A stretch of 22,328 bases of DNA from Crocinitomicaceae bacterium (lineage in GTDB: Bacteria > Bacteroidota > Bacteroidia > Flavobacteriales_D > Crocinitomicaceae): positions 8,567 to 30,894 of the forward strand of contig WTIB01000229.1 of the NCBI GenBank assembly GCA_011522905.1. Direction: 5' to 3'. Below are positions 1 to 8,555 of this stretch, in pieces. The translations under genes were made by a program, and so were the position numbers. Numbering within the stretch: the first letter of the stretch is position 1; the number at the start of each line of letters is the position of its first letter. The notes below the pieces were generated by a model. The model saw only the letters and a program-made list of their open reading frames with translations, searched no databases and was not told the DNA's origin.

Positions 1-431
1 GAATCCCCTTTGCGAATTGGCGACAACATATCTGTCATGTAATAGGCGGTAACGGCTTGTGTGCAAAGAGCCAATACCTCTTCACTAGGAAGATCATCGA
101 TTTCAATGGCCGAATTACCTTTGGTAATAACATGTTGTCCGTATCCACCGAATCGACAAAAGGCAAGAACTCTTTTTCCGATTAAAGACCGGCTTAACTC
201 GTTTCCGACCTCAACTACCTCCCCAACGACTTCATATCCAATCACACAGGGCATTGGTGGGGCGTCTCTGTAAAGGCCGTTTCTCGCCATTACATCGGCA
301 TAATTCAAGCCGAATGCCTGATTTTTAATAAGTATTTCGTCTTGCTTTAAGGGCGGAAGCTCAATATCTCCAATTTCAAATGCCTGACTTGACGCTCCTT
401 TTCTTTTTAATATAACAGCTTTGGTATTCAC
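1..431 (-). CDS. Zinc-independent MDR-family quinone oxidoreductase, VAT-1-like (N-terminal part, cut by window edge)
   Basis: About 143 codons of the N-terminus are visible and the rest lies beyond position 1. The translation has the GroES-like fold of medium-chain dehydrogenases/reductases, with GLNYADVMARNGLY near residues 39-52 and PCVIGYEVVGEVVEVG shortly after, the pattern of NADPH:quinone reductase and VAT-1-like proteins. The GHE and cysteine zinc ligands of true alcohol dehydrogenases are not seen, so NAD(P)H-dependent reduction of quinones or enones is more likely (family inference). The start is a GTG one base after the stop of the upstream barrel gene, and no ATG gives a better N-terminus. 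This spacing implies translational coupling at the end of the TPR/barrel operon. The nucleotide-binding Rossmann half is not visible, so substrate and subfamily are open. Confidence 0.8.
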   Translation of the reverse strand, partial: MNTKAVILKRKGASSQAFEIGDIELPPLKQDEILIKNQAFGLNYADVMARNGLYRDAPPMPCVIGYEVVGEVVEVGNELSRSLIGKRVLAFCRFGGYGQHVITKGNSAIEIDDLPSEEVLALCTQAVTAYYMTDMLSPIRKGD

Positions 432-432
432 G

Positions 433-2166
433 TCAGAATCTAAAGGAAACACCTCCCATTACCTGAATGGGCTGAACAGGATAATTGTACCATTGATTGT
501 ACCGTTGAGCGAACATATTATTGAACTCTAAAAATGCAGTAACTCGTTTATTGTATCGATACTCTGCTCCAAAATTAAAGTCAACTATCGGACCAAGACT
601 CAAATATAATTGACCGTCTTCTTCAATAACATCCTCAGCCATTTCATATACTACTGCCTTTCTTCCAGTTTCAATTTTTCCATTTAGGTTTAAAATGAAT
701 TTATCAAACAAATTATAGGTTCCGCGAAGGTGAAATTCCAATATGGGTAAATTCGGGGCATACGCATAATTCATTAACTCATAGCTGTTGAAGCGAGCCA
801 AGCCATCAATTTTCAATTTTTCATCGAGTTGATAAAACATAGAAGCTTCAATCTTTGTATGATTGAGACTATCATAAATTACCTCGAACATATTGTTATA
901 CTCAGAAAGTGTATCTGTTCTGAAAAAAGCTTTATTCGTGATTTTTTTGAAACTCGCATTTACATTAAAGCCCATTCGTTTACTGAGTGTTCCTTTAATA
1001 CCGCCATAAATATCATAAGGATTATTTTCATTCCGAATATTCAGCGATGGGTTTACGAACTGATTCTCATTAAAGAGTCCATTGAATGAATTTTGACTAA
1101 GCCCTCCACGTATTCCAGCGAATGGAATAAAAATGTCGTCAAACATAGAATACTTAATCTCGGCCCTTGGGTAAATATAAAAGCTCTTAAAAGAATCAAA
1201 CATTTCAAATGCAATGGCAAAACCAACATCTACCTTGAATTTATTATCCATTAATTGAGTCAGTACTCCTGGATTTAAATCCAGAATTGTACTAGAGGGC
1301 GAATATCCTTCATAGGATTCAGATAAAAAAGCATAATTGTTGTGCCTTACGCCAAAGATTCCATAAAAAGTTTCACTCTTGTAATTGTACCAGCCTTTCG
1401 TATGGAAATCAATAGAATGTTCTCTTGCACGCCAACCAGAAAGTGAGTCTATCACCGGAGGTGTTGAAGGGGCACTATCATTAGTAAATGAATATTTATA
1501 TGCAAGATCAACCTGATAATTCATCACCTCCATCTTTCCAAAATCCGAAGTGTAATTGAACTTTCCTCCTATACTTTGAAATCTCTGTGCAATGTCATCT
1601 CTTGGTACAGTGTCATTTGGAATGCCATAATAATTGAATCCATGATTAACATAATCAATCTGACCCTTCATAGAATATCTATTATCTACAACTTTCCCAT
1701 AAATTGATGCACTAGTTCGGTCATAATTGGCTGGAGCAAAGTTGACTCCTTCGCGATTTTTGATGTTTCCGAAAAAACTAATGTGATCAAGAGAGAATCC
1801 GTAATGGTATCCCTTCGAGCGAGTAGAATTGTAGACAAGCTGACCTAAAGGCATGATTCCAGAACCCATACCAAACTTGGCATAAAAAGGGTACAATTGC
1901 TTCAATTTATCACTTGTTTCAATTTCGGCTGCCTTAATTTTATCTAGGTTAATTTGTGTTGGTTGTTGATAAACCAATAGAGGATATGATGGCACCTGAG
2001 AAGGCTTAACAGAATCAATAATTGTGGGGAGACTTGTAATCCTGAATGATGGCTCAACAACCCTACTTCCTCGGCCATCTATTGTCACATCAGGTGGCTG
2101 ACTATAGCCCAATAAGGTTATAGACAAGAAGCAAAATAAAATGAGTAATTGTTTTCTAATTTTCAT
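433..2166 (-). CDS. Outer-membrane beta-barrel protein, TonB-receptor-like without a visible plug
   Basis: This 577-residue protein starts with a clear signal peptide (MKIRKQLLILFCFLSITLLGYSQ) and then reads as alternating aromatic/polar beta-strands to the last residue, ending in GVSFRF with the terminal Phe typical of barrels folded by BAM. About 70 residues of non-barrel sequence follow the signal peptide, but I see no carboxypeptidase-like domain, TonB box or plug, so this is a barrel related to TonB-dependent receptors rather than a full receptor. I chose the ATG at 2166. It lies inside the last codons of the TPR gene (11-nt overlap) and gives the signal peptide directly, whereas the longer version adds a lysine-rich extension. 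The overlap suggests the two proteins are made together and may act together. The ligand is unknown. Confidence 0.8.
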   Translation of the reverse strand: MKIRKQLLILFCFLSITLLGYSQPPDVTIDGRGSRVVEPSFRITSLPTIIDSVKPSQVPSYPLLVYQQPTQINLDKIKAAEIETSDKLKQLYPFYAKFGMGSGIMPLGQLVYNSTRSKGYHYGFSLDHISFFGNIKNREGVNFAPANYDRTSASIYGKVVDNRYSMKGQIDYVNHGFNYYGIPNDTVPRDDIAQRFQSIGGKFNYTSDFGKMEVMNYQVDLAYKYSFTNDSAPSTPPVIDSLSGWRAREHSIDFHTKGWYNYKSETFYGIFGVRHNNYAFLSESYEGYSPSSTILDLNPGVLTQLMDNKFKVDVGFAIAFEMFDSFKSFYIYPRAEIKYSMFDDIFIPFAGIRGGLSQNSFNGLFNENQFVNPSLNIRNENNPYDIYGGIKGTLSKRMGFNVNASFKKITNKAFFRTDTLSEYNNMFEVIYDSLNHTKIEASMFYQLDEKLKIDGLARFNSYELMNYAYAPNLPILEFHLRGTYNLFDKFILNLNGKIETGRKAVVYEMAEDVIEEDGQLYLSLGPIVDFNFGAEYRYNKRVTAFLEFNNMFAQRYNQWYNYPVQPIQVMGGVSFRF

Positions 2167-5100
2167 CAATTTCAATTTTTGTTTCAGGATCTTCCTCTTC
2201 AACAACTTCGGTTTTTAATAACTCTATTTGTTGCATTAATTCATTCGCTTCTTCGAGAATCCCATCATCCTGAACAGGGTAATGCTCAATTACAGCGTTT
2301 AAATTTTGTTCAGCCTGAAATAAATCTTCTTCTTTTATGAGTATTTTGGATTTCAATATGAGCCCTTTTGCTATCCAAAAATCATAACTTGGCTTCATTT
2401 GTAGTAGTTCCTGGATATCATTTTTGGCAGATTCAAGATCGTCTTGATTAAAATGAATTTGAGCAAGTGTGAACTTGGCCTCAGAGCCCATAAATGTTGT
2501 TGTATTGCTTACCAACCAGTTCAATGGATCCATGGCCTGACCATAATCATTCAGGTGATAACATGACAATCCAAGCGCATAATTGGCTTCCGCTTTTATG
2601 CTTTCAGTTAAGGATGGATTCTCCATAACAAACAAGGCATATTCCTTACTCATCTGATAATCGTTTAAGAAAAATGAACATCTCATTATTCCAAGACGAG
2701 CAGTATTAAGTGATGAAGGTGTGGAGGCAAGATTTGCCAGACGTTGATACTGATTTAACGCTTTTGAGTAATCTTTTATTTTATAATTATACACGGATAC
2801 TATTGAAGCGGCCGTTTCTTTAAAGCTTCCAGAATTTGCATTTAATACCGCTTCGAAATTTTTAATCGCATTTATGGTATCTGCTGTTTGCCAATAAGAG
2901 TCTCCTAAATAATAATAAGCGTCACCAAGGTGTTTTCCTGATTCTTGAAAATTCTCCAAATAAACATTGAACTTGTATATGGCCTCGTTATAATTGGTAT
3001 CTAGATAAGCCTGTAAGGCGGGCCCATAAAACAGATTTTCCTTCTCATCCTCTGAATAATCGATACATGAATACCGTTCAACAACATCCGCTGCCTTGCT
3101 CGGTTTATTTTGAGCTGTGTATATATCAAGTAACCCCTTCGCAGCTATTTCACAAATTTCAGACTCAGATTCGTGTTCTGAGAGAATTTTAAGGTATGCC
3201 GTTTCTGATTTTACATACTCCCATTTCTTAAAGTAAGAGTTTGCAATACCTATTTGTGCATCAATTACAAATGGAGAATTGGGATAGTCTGCAAGAAGCT
3301 GTTCATAATATTTCAATGCCTTGTCATTTTCTCCAATGGATGAATATGTTTTGGCCAATTCATAAGTCGCATTCATGGCATATTTTGAATCTGTATAATC
3401 GAGGAGGATTGAATTTAGATGGTTTAATTTATCATCTGTTCTTCCACTATAGCCACAAGTTTTAGCCATGTAATAAAGGGCCTTATCATTTAAAGCTGAA
3501 TTATAGGATAAGGCTTTTTCATAAAATTCAAGAGCTAACGCATTTTCCTTATCAATGTAAAATCTGTCTGCTACCCTGAAACAAGCATCCACAAGTTTAT
3601 TAATGTCATCAGGATTAGATTGAATATAAATTCTAAAATTCTCTGACGCGCGTGTAAATTCTTCTCTATTCTTATAAGCATAACCCATATTGTAATAGGC
3701 ATCCACTTTTTCGGAGAAAGAATTGGAGGCAGGTGATGAAATGAAATCCTTATAATAGCTTATAGATTCTCGATATTTTTTCAATCTGTAATACGCATCG
3801 GCCATCCAATATTTGGATATTGCAACCAGTTCTGGATCAATAGGATGTATAGAAACATCTGCAAATGCCTTAATACTAGAATTGAACCTTCTTTTTGAAA
3901 ATAGCTCGACCCCATGGTTATAAGAAATGGTCTGATATACCCTTTTTAAACGCACATCCAGGCTTGATAATTTATTCAGGGATTCTATGGCTTTTTTATA
4001 ATTACTGGTTGAGGAATATACATTGATTAGATACTGATAAACATCTTTTTTACGTGGTGAATTTGGATAACGCTCAAGGTAATTTTCAAAAGCACGCACA
4101 GATTCATCGTACGGATTAATGTCAATTTCAAACGAAATCACAGCAAAGTTGTAAAGCGCATCTTCTTTGATTTTAGGAATTGCCGTCATTTCTGATGCAC
4201 TCTCAAATGCGCTCCGAGCTGGCAGAAGTTTTTCGCTGAATAAATAACTTTCAGCTATTTGATACATCGCAATCTGCCCGAGACTATCGTCAAATCGTGC
4301 TACCTGATCTAAAAAATTGATTGCATTCTCATAATCTTTTAAACTGAAATAAGAATAACCCAATTCATAGGCATCATCTCTCGTTAATTTAGATTTTCTC
4401 GCATGCTTAATTAAGTATTCCGTAGCTTCTTGATAATTCCCTTTTTTATAATGGGCATGTCCAATGATATGATTTACGTCCGCCTCATGATTGATCAATT
4501 TACAGGCAAGAACCGTAGGTGCATACGATATCACTGCATCATGATTCTCTTGTTTGTGATAAATCTGAACAACATAATAGGGAACAATACCACAGTAATT
4601 TACATTTTTTTCAAGCTCTAAAAATTGCTCTAATGCCAATTGATAAGATCCCCTTTCATAACATAAATGAGCAAAAAAGTATTTACTTGGTGCTGCATAT
4701 TGTGATTTGCCATTAAGATTTTCGCGGAAGGATTTAATAGCGAGTTCTTTGTTTTCATTTTGCAAAGCAGAATACCCTAGCTTAAAATGATACTCCTCTC
4801 TATACTTCGCATCTAAATCCGCCGCTGTTAGTTCTTCAAACCAAAGCTGAGCGTCATCATAAGTTTCATCATTAAAAAAGTATCTACCTATCCTAAAGCT
4901 AATAAGACTTCTATGGATATTCTCCGGGTATACTCGGTTGTATTCCATAAGTAAAGGGATGGCATCGCTATTGTAAAGTTCAAGTGCAGAAACCCCTTCA
5001 TAATAGAGCGCCTTTTGATATAAAGGGTCGTTCGGATTATTACATGTATTTATAAAATCTCTAAACTCTTTTTTTGCTGCGCCATACTGCAAATGAGCAT

Positions 5101-5224
5101 ATAGCTCCTCAGCCTTATAATATTTTTCATAAAGACCATTGTACTTTTCTGTTCTTTGTGACAACAAAAATGAAGGGATGAGTATAATCCCAAACAACCA
5201 ATATTTTAAACCAATTACGCGCAC
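2156..5224 (-). CDS. Large periplasmic tetratricopeptide-repeat protein
   Basis: The 1022-residue product has an N-terminal signal peptide (residues about 1-22, ending FLLSQ) followed by TPR-like helical hairpins over nearly its whole length. Examples are units with ALYYEGVSALELY, AYYNMGYAYKNREEF, ALYYMAKTCGYSG, AYYYLGDSYWQT and AKFTLAQIHFNQDD. The C-terminal tail is short and acidic (EEEDPETKIEIDEN). There is no lipobox cysteine after the signal peptide, so it is predicted to be soluble in the periplasm or bound to a partner, unlike the TPR lipoproteins SprE/PorW. The start is GTG at 5224; no ATG lies upstream in frame and this start places the signal peptide at residue 1. A TAnnTTTG box lies four bases upstream. 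It overlaps the downstream barrel gene by 11 nt and is divergent to ftsE. TPR arrays are scaffolds, so no enzymatic role is claimed. Confidence 0.85.
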   Translation of the reverse strand: MRVIGLKYWLFGIILIPSFLLSQRTEKYNGLYEKYYKAEELYAHLQYGAAKKEFRDFINTCNNPNDPLYQKALYYEGVSALELYNSDAIPLLMEYNRVYPENIHRSLISFRIGRYFFNDETYDDAQLWFEELTAADLDAKYREEYHFKLGYSALQNENKELAIKSFRENLNGKSQYAAPSKYFFAHLCYERGSYQLALEQFLELEKNVNYCGIVPYYVVQIYHKQENHDAVISYAPTVLACKLINHEADVNHIIGHAHYKKGNYQEATEYLIKHARKSKLTRDDAYELGYSYFSLKDYENAINFLDQVARFDDSLGQIAMYQIAESYLFSEKLLPARSAFESASEMTAIPKIKEDALYNFAVISFEIDINPYDESVRAFENYLERYPNSPRKKDVYQYLINVYSSTSNYKKAIESLNKLSSLDVRLKRVYQTISYNHGVELFSKRRFNSSIKAFADVSIHPIDPELVAISKYWMADAYYRLKKYRESISYYKDFISSPASNSFSEKVDAYYNMGYAYKNREEFTRASENFRIYIQSNPDDINKLVDACFRVADRFYIDKENALALEFYEKALSYNSALNDKALYYMAKTCGYSGRTDDKLNHLNSILLDYTDSKYAMNATYELAKTYSSIGENDKALKYYEQLLADYPNSPFVIDAQIGIANSYFKKWEYVKSETAYLKILSEHESESEICEIAAKGLLDIYTAQNKPSKAADVVERYSCIDYSEDEKENLFYGPALQAYLDTNYNEAIYKFNVYLENFQESGKHLGDAYYYLGDSYWQTADTINAIKNFEAVLNANSGSFKETAASIVSVYNYKIKDYSKALNQYQRLANLASTPSSLNTARLGIMRCSFFLNDYQMSKEYALFVMENPSLTESIKAEANYALGLSCYHLNDYGQAMDPLNWLVSNTTTFMGSEAKFTLAQIHFNQDDLESAKNDIQELLQMKPSYDFWIAKGLILKSKILIKEEDLFQAEQNLNAVIEHYPVQDDGILEEANELMQQIELLKTEVVEEEDPETKIEIDEN

Positions 5225-5228
5225 TTGA

Positions 5229-5236
5229 CAAATTTA
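5229..5236 (-). promoter_or_regulatory. Bacteroidota -7 promoter element TAAATTTG for the TPR operon
   Basis: The minus strand reads TAAATTTG, an exact match to the Bacteroidota -7 consensus TAnnTTTG, followed by four bases and the GTG start. No TTTG at the usual -33 spacing is present; the nearest lies only about 10 bases upstream. Transcription from this box would begin at or within a few bases of the start codon. Confidence 0.5.
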
Positions 5237-5357
5237 AAACGTCAGACAAAAGATGCCATTTAAAGCTTCAAAAGTTTTAAACCTTATGATGTTAAGATAA
5301 AAACGACTCATCACTCAAAATAGATAAGATGATTCTGCAAATTTGTATAAACACATA

Positions 5358-6035
5358 ATGTCAATGTCAAAAGTCGTTACTCTAAAGGAAGCTCAAATAT
5401 TTCAGCAAGGGAATAAAGTACTATCCGATGTTAATTTTGAAATTGAAGAATCTGAGTTCGTTTATTTGATCGGTAAAACGGGCAGCGGAAAAAGTAGCTT
5501 ATTGAAAACCATATATGGGGAGTTGAAGCTCACAGAGGGTAATGGAAGTGTTGATAGCTTTGATTTGACAACAATAAAATCAAAGGAAATTCCTTATTTG
5601 AGAAGAAAGATTGGTATTGTCTTTCAAGATTTCCAGCTGCTCATGGATAGAAGTGTTATTCAAAATCTATATTTCGTTTTGAAGGCTACAGGGTGGAAAA
5701 AGAAAGAAGAAATTCATGACAGAGCGATGCACTGCTTAAGACTTGTTGGTATTGAGGATCAAGCGCAAAAAATGCCACATGAATTATCAGGAGGCGAGCA
5801 ACAAAGGGTTTCTATAGGAAGGGCCTTATTAAATAAACCAAAATTGATTTTGGCAGACGAGCCCACAGGTAACCTTGACCCAGAAACTTCTGAGGAAATC
5901 ATGAATCTATTGATTGCCATTGCAAAAGAAGAGAAAACTGCCATTCTTATGGCTACACACGACATGCACATCGTAAATAAATTTCCTAGTCGAATTGTGA
6001 CCGTTCAAGATGGATTGGTTATTAATAATGACTAG
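5358..6035 (+). CDS. ftsE: Cell-division ABC transporter ATP-binding protein FtsE
   Basis: FtsE is the cytoplasmic ATPase that works with the membrane protein FtsX to control septal peptidoglycan hydrolases during division. All ABC ATPase motifs are visible in the 225-residue product: Walker A GKTGSGKSS (residues 39-47), Q-loop in GIVFQDFQLL, signature LSGGEQQR from residue 143, Walker B LILADEPTGNLD with catalytic Glu168, and H-loop ATHD with His201. FVYLIGKTGSGKSSLLKTIYGEL and the short length match Bacteroidota FtsE rather than LolD, the main alternative. I chose ATG 5358 because the longer frame begins at a TTG; ATG 5364 is also possible. No ftsX is adjacent, which fits Bacteroidota, where the two genes are often unlinked. 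A weak -7-like CAAATTTG lies at 5338-5345. Its stop codon shares CTAG with the convergent asparaginase gene. Confidence 0.9.
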   Translation: MSMSKVVTLKEAQIFQQGNKVLSDVNFEIEESEFVYLIGKTGSGKSSLLKTIYGELKLTEGNGSVDSFDLTTIKSKEIPYLRRKIGIVFQDFQLLMDRSVIQNLYFVLKATGWKKKEEIHDRAMHCLRLVGIEDQAQKMPHELSGGEQQRVSIGRALLNKPKLILADEPTGNLDPETSEEIMNLLIAIAKEEKTAILMATHDMHIVNKFPSRIVTVQDGLVINND

Positions 6036-7051
6036 CTTATTTCTCCTGCCAATGATTCGGATAGGAGGGTTCTAATTTCATCTAAGTTCTTATAGTTTCC
6101 GAGTAAAAACATCAGCTTTGTTACTGCTGCCTCTGTGGTCATATCACGGCCACTAACAACTCCTGCTTTATTGAAAAAAGAACTGGTTTTGTAGGCCCCT
6201 TGCTTTACTTCACCTGTGCTACACTGTGTGATATTTAAAACAATACCTCCCTTTTCTATAAAACCTTTAATGTATTTTTGAAATAAATCACTTGAGGGGG
6301 CATTTCCCGAGCCAAAAGATTCAATAACAATGGCCTTAGCTCTATGAATATCAAATAATTCTTTATAAATCTCTATATCAATTCCAGGATAAAGCTTAAT
6401 CAAAGCAACGGTGTTGGAAAGACCTAGTAAAAATTTGGGAGATTCTATTTTTGTTCTAAGTAAAGAGCTCCATTTATAATTTATATTGACTCCTGCAAGT
6501 GCTATCTCCGGATAATTAGGAGACTGAAATGCTTCAAATTGATTAGAGCTCACTTTAGAGCTTCGATTTCCTCTGTATAAAGAATATTCAAAATAAACAG
6601 CAACCTCCTGAATAATTGATTCACCATTTGAATCTTTTGCCGCCGCAATTTCTATAGCCGTAATAAGGTTTTCCTTACCATCCGTCCTAATGACGCCAAT
6701 AGGTAATTGGGATCCAGTAAAAATAATTGGTTTTTTGAGGTCCTGAATCATAAAGCTTAATGCGGAGGCAGCATAAGACATGGTGTCTGTTCCATGAAGA
6801 ATGACAAATCCATTAAAATGGTCATATTCTTCTTTAATTATTCTTGCGATTTCAATCCAATCCTTTGGCTCCATTTCAGAGGAATCAACGGGGTTATTAA
6901 AACTTTTTGTGGTTATTTCAATTTGAAGTCTTTTCAATTCTGGAATGTGTTCATATACACTATTGAAATCAACACTACCTAAATGACCAGATTCAGGATC
7001 CTTGATCATCCCTATCGTGCCACCTGTATATAACACCAATACCTTACTCAT
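6032..7051 (-). CDS. ansA: Type I (cytoplasmic) L-asparaginase
   Basis: Hydrolyses L-asparagine to aspartate and ammonia. The 339-residue product has the N-terminal active-site motif LYTGGTIGM with the nucleophilic Thr12, and the second motif ILHGTDTMSYAASAL with Thr88-Asp89. The stretch PIIFTGSQLPIG is also typical, as is the length of about 340. No signal peptide is present, so the enzyme is cytoplasmic and of the AnsA type rather than the periplasmic type II. The ATG overlaps the tatD stop by four bases (ATGA), making this the last gene of the galE-tatD chain. The pairing of a TatD hydrolase with type I asparaginase is, as I recall, common in Bacteroidota. The stop codon TAG is the reverse complement of part of the ftsE stop (shared CTAG). 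Confidence 0.92.
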   Translation of the reverse strand: MSKVLVLYTGGTIGMIKDPESGHLGSVDFNSVYEHIPELKRLQIEITTKSFNNPVDSSEMEPKDWIEIARIIKEEYDHFNGFVILHGTDTMSYAASALSFMIQDLKKPIIFTGSQLPIGVIRTDGKENLITAIEIAAAKDSNGESIIQEVAVYFEYSLYRGNRSSKVSSNQFEAFQSPNYPEIALAGVNINYKWSSLLRTKIESPKFLLGLSNTVALIKLYPGIDIEIYKELFDIHRAKAIVIESFGSGNAPSSDLFQKYIKGFIEKGGIVLNITQCSTGEVKQGAYKTSSFFNKAGVVSGRDMTTEAAVTKLMFLLGNYKNLDEIRTLLSESLAGEIS

Positions 7052-7830
7052 GATGTGAACTTTTGAATTTGAAATAAATCATATGCATTGATTGTTGTTC
7101 TATCAATTATTTCTGTTGCATTACATTCATATATCTCCGATAGCTTTTCAACCACATAAGTTAAATACTTACTCTCATTCCTTTTACCTCTATATGGTCG
7201 AGGTGCTAAATATGGTGCATCTGTTTCCAATAATATATGGGACAAATCAATTCCCTTGATGATTGCTGGCAAGTCTGACTTTTTATAGGTAATTGTACCC
7301 CCAATTCCCAATTTAAAACCTCCATAGGATAAGATATGTTTGGCATCCCCCAATGACCCAGAGAAACAATGAAAAACCCCTCTTAATTCTTCTGTGTTTT
7401 CCTCATCCAATACCTCAAAAATTTCAGGATAAGAATCTCTTGCATGAATTACAATTGGTAAGTCAAGCTCCTTTGCCCATTTTATTTGAATTCGAAATGC
7501 ATCAAGTTGCTGTTTTAGAAATGTCTTGTCCCAATACAAATCAATTCCAATTTCACCGACAGCTATGTACTGATGGCTTGCATGCAATAGTTTGTTTTTT
7601 ATAAGTTCTAGAGTTTCAAGATATTTTTCATCCACAGCACATGGATGTAATCCCATCATGGGTATACATCTATCATACTCAGAACATAAATTTAGCATTG
7701 GTTCAATAGACTCCAAATCGATATTTGGTAACAACATGAATTTAACTCCAGATTGAAATGCCGTATTAATAACCTTATCTCTATCTTCATCAAACCTTGA
7801 GCTATAAATATGTGTATGGGTATCGATCAT
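7048..7830 (-). CDS. TatD-family metal-dependent deoxyribonuclease
   Basis: This 260-residue protein has the metal-binding signatures of the TatD/YcfH amidohydrolase family in order: DTHTH at residues 3-7, GEIGIDLYWD with Glu93, VIHARDSYPE, GVFHCFSG, and LLETDAPYLAP near the C-terminus. Family members are Mg2+/Mn2+-dependent 3'-5' exonucleases implicated in DNA repair or degradation, and some also act as D-aminoacyl-tRNA deacylases. I chose ATG 7830: the longer frame begins with a TTG, while this start puts the HxH motif in its usual place and lies two bases after the stop of the upstream gene. It overlaps the asparaginase start by four bases. No signal peptide is visible, so it is expected in the cytoplasm. 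Confidence 0.9.
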   Translation of the reverse strand: MIDTHTHIYSSRFDEDRDKVINTAFQSGVKFMLLPNIDLESIEPMLNLCSEYDRCIPMMGLHPCAVDEKYLETLELIKNKLLHASHQYIAVGEIGIDLYWDKTFLKQQLDAFRIQIKWAKELDLPIVIHARDSYPEIFEVLDEENTEELRGVFHCFSGSLGDAKHILSYGGFKLGIGGTITYKKSDLPAIIKGIDLSHILLETDAPYLAPRPYRGKRNESKYLTYVVEKLSEIYECNATEIIDRTTINAYDLFQIQKFTS

Positions 7831-7832
7831 AT

Positions 7833-8555
7833 TCAAAATAGGGATAAACTAACTCCCAATTGAAAGGGCATTAGCCGAACACTTTGTTCGGATGGAAATA
7901 AACTTAATGGATGAAATATTCCAATTAAAGACCAATTTCTTATTCCCAACCGACAATAAACTGAGGTATAGAACCACCTCATGTCCTGCATTTTATTTTC
8001 AAAATATTTTTCATTTTCATCCTCCCAATACTTTGTCTTAGAAAATATGGCGGGCTGTACCCCCAATCTTGTCCCGAGGATCAACTTAACATGTCTCCAG
8101 CCTAATGACTTTAGTCTTAATTCAAAGGGGACATAAAACTGATGTATGCTTAGCTTAGAAAAGATTAGACTGTCATTTGGGCTTGGATATTCAGTATCCA
8201 CTGACTCATGTTGCGTATTAAAAAATACCCTATCAAGATTGTGATTTAAATAGGAGTATCCAAAACCTAATCCAAAGGTAACTCTCTCCGTCGATTTTAA
8301 CTGTATATCTTTATTTAAACTAAAATGATAACCAATAGAACTCCACTTGTTTTCAAATGGATTAATATCTCCAATCCATGTATTATATGTCGCCTCAACG
8401 ATGCATCTGTCGTATTTCCTGTAGTCTGCATCCTTCATAGGCCTATTGCCATTAAAGAACCAAAATAGTCCTGGCCTTTGCCTAGAAACCAAATTTTCGT
8501 CCTGCTGTGCATGAAGCAACATGGGGAATAAAAATAGTGCAATGCTTAGTCTCAT
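7833..8555 (-). CDS. Small outer-membrane beta-barrel protein of unknown function
   Basis: The 240-residue product begins with a signal peptide (MRLSIALFLFPMLLHAQ) and continues with amphipathic beta-strand patterns such as VTFGLGFGYSYLNH, YVPFELRLKS, LILGTRLGVQP and FQLGVSLSLF, ending in Phe. This resembles eight- to ten-strand barrels (PorT/OmpW-like folds) that are abundant in Bacteroidota; I cannot assign a family. The start is ATG 8555, whose ATGA overlaps the galE stop; the upstream frame extension runs inside galE and would bury the signal peptide. It sits between galE and tatD in a fully coupled chain, which does not by itself indicate a function. Confidence 0.75.
   Translation of the reverse strand: MRLSIALFLFPMLLHAQQDENLVSRQRPGLFWFFNGNRPMKDADYRKYDRCIVEATYNTWIGDINPFENKWSSIGYHFSLNKDIQLKSTERVTFGLGFGYSYLNHNLDRVFFNTQHESVDTEYPSPNDSLIFSKLSIHQFYVPFELRLKSLGWRHVKLILGTRLGVQPAIFSKTKYWEDENEKYFENKMQDMRWFYTSVYCRLGIRNWSLIGIFHPLSLFPSEQSVRLMPFQLGVSLSLF

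Noticed and set aside
61..273. Plus-strand open frame of 70 codons
   Set aside because: It lies antisense inside the oxidoreductase gene, whose minus-strand translation has clear family motifs; the plus-strand protein has no recognisable features.
2156..5224. TPR protein as the T9SS component SprE/PorW
   Set aside because: SprE/PorW are lipoproteins; this protein has no lipobox cysteine after its signal peptide and is longer, and no T9SS genes are adjacent.
5238..5290. Possible hairpin or operator in the ftsE/TPR intergenic region around AAGCTT
   Set aside because: Only the six-base palindrome and loosely matching A/T runs are present, as expected by chance in AT-rich DNA.
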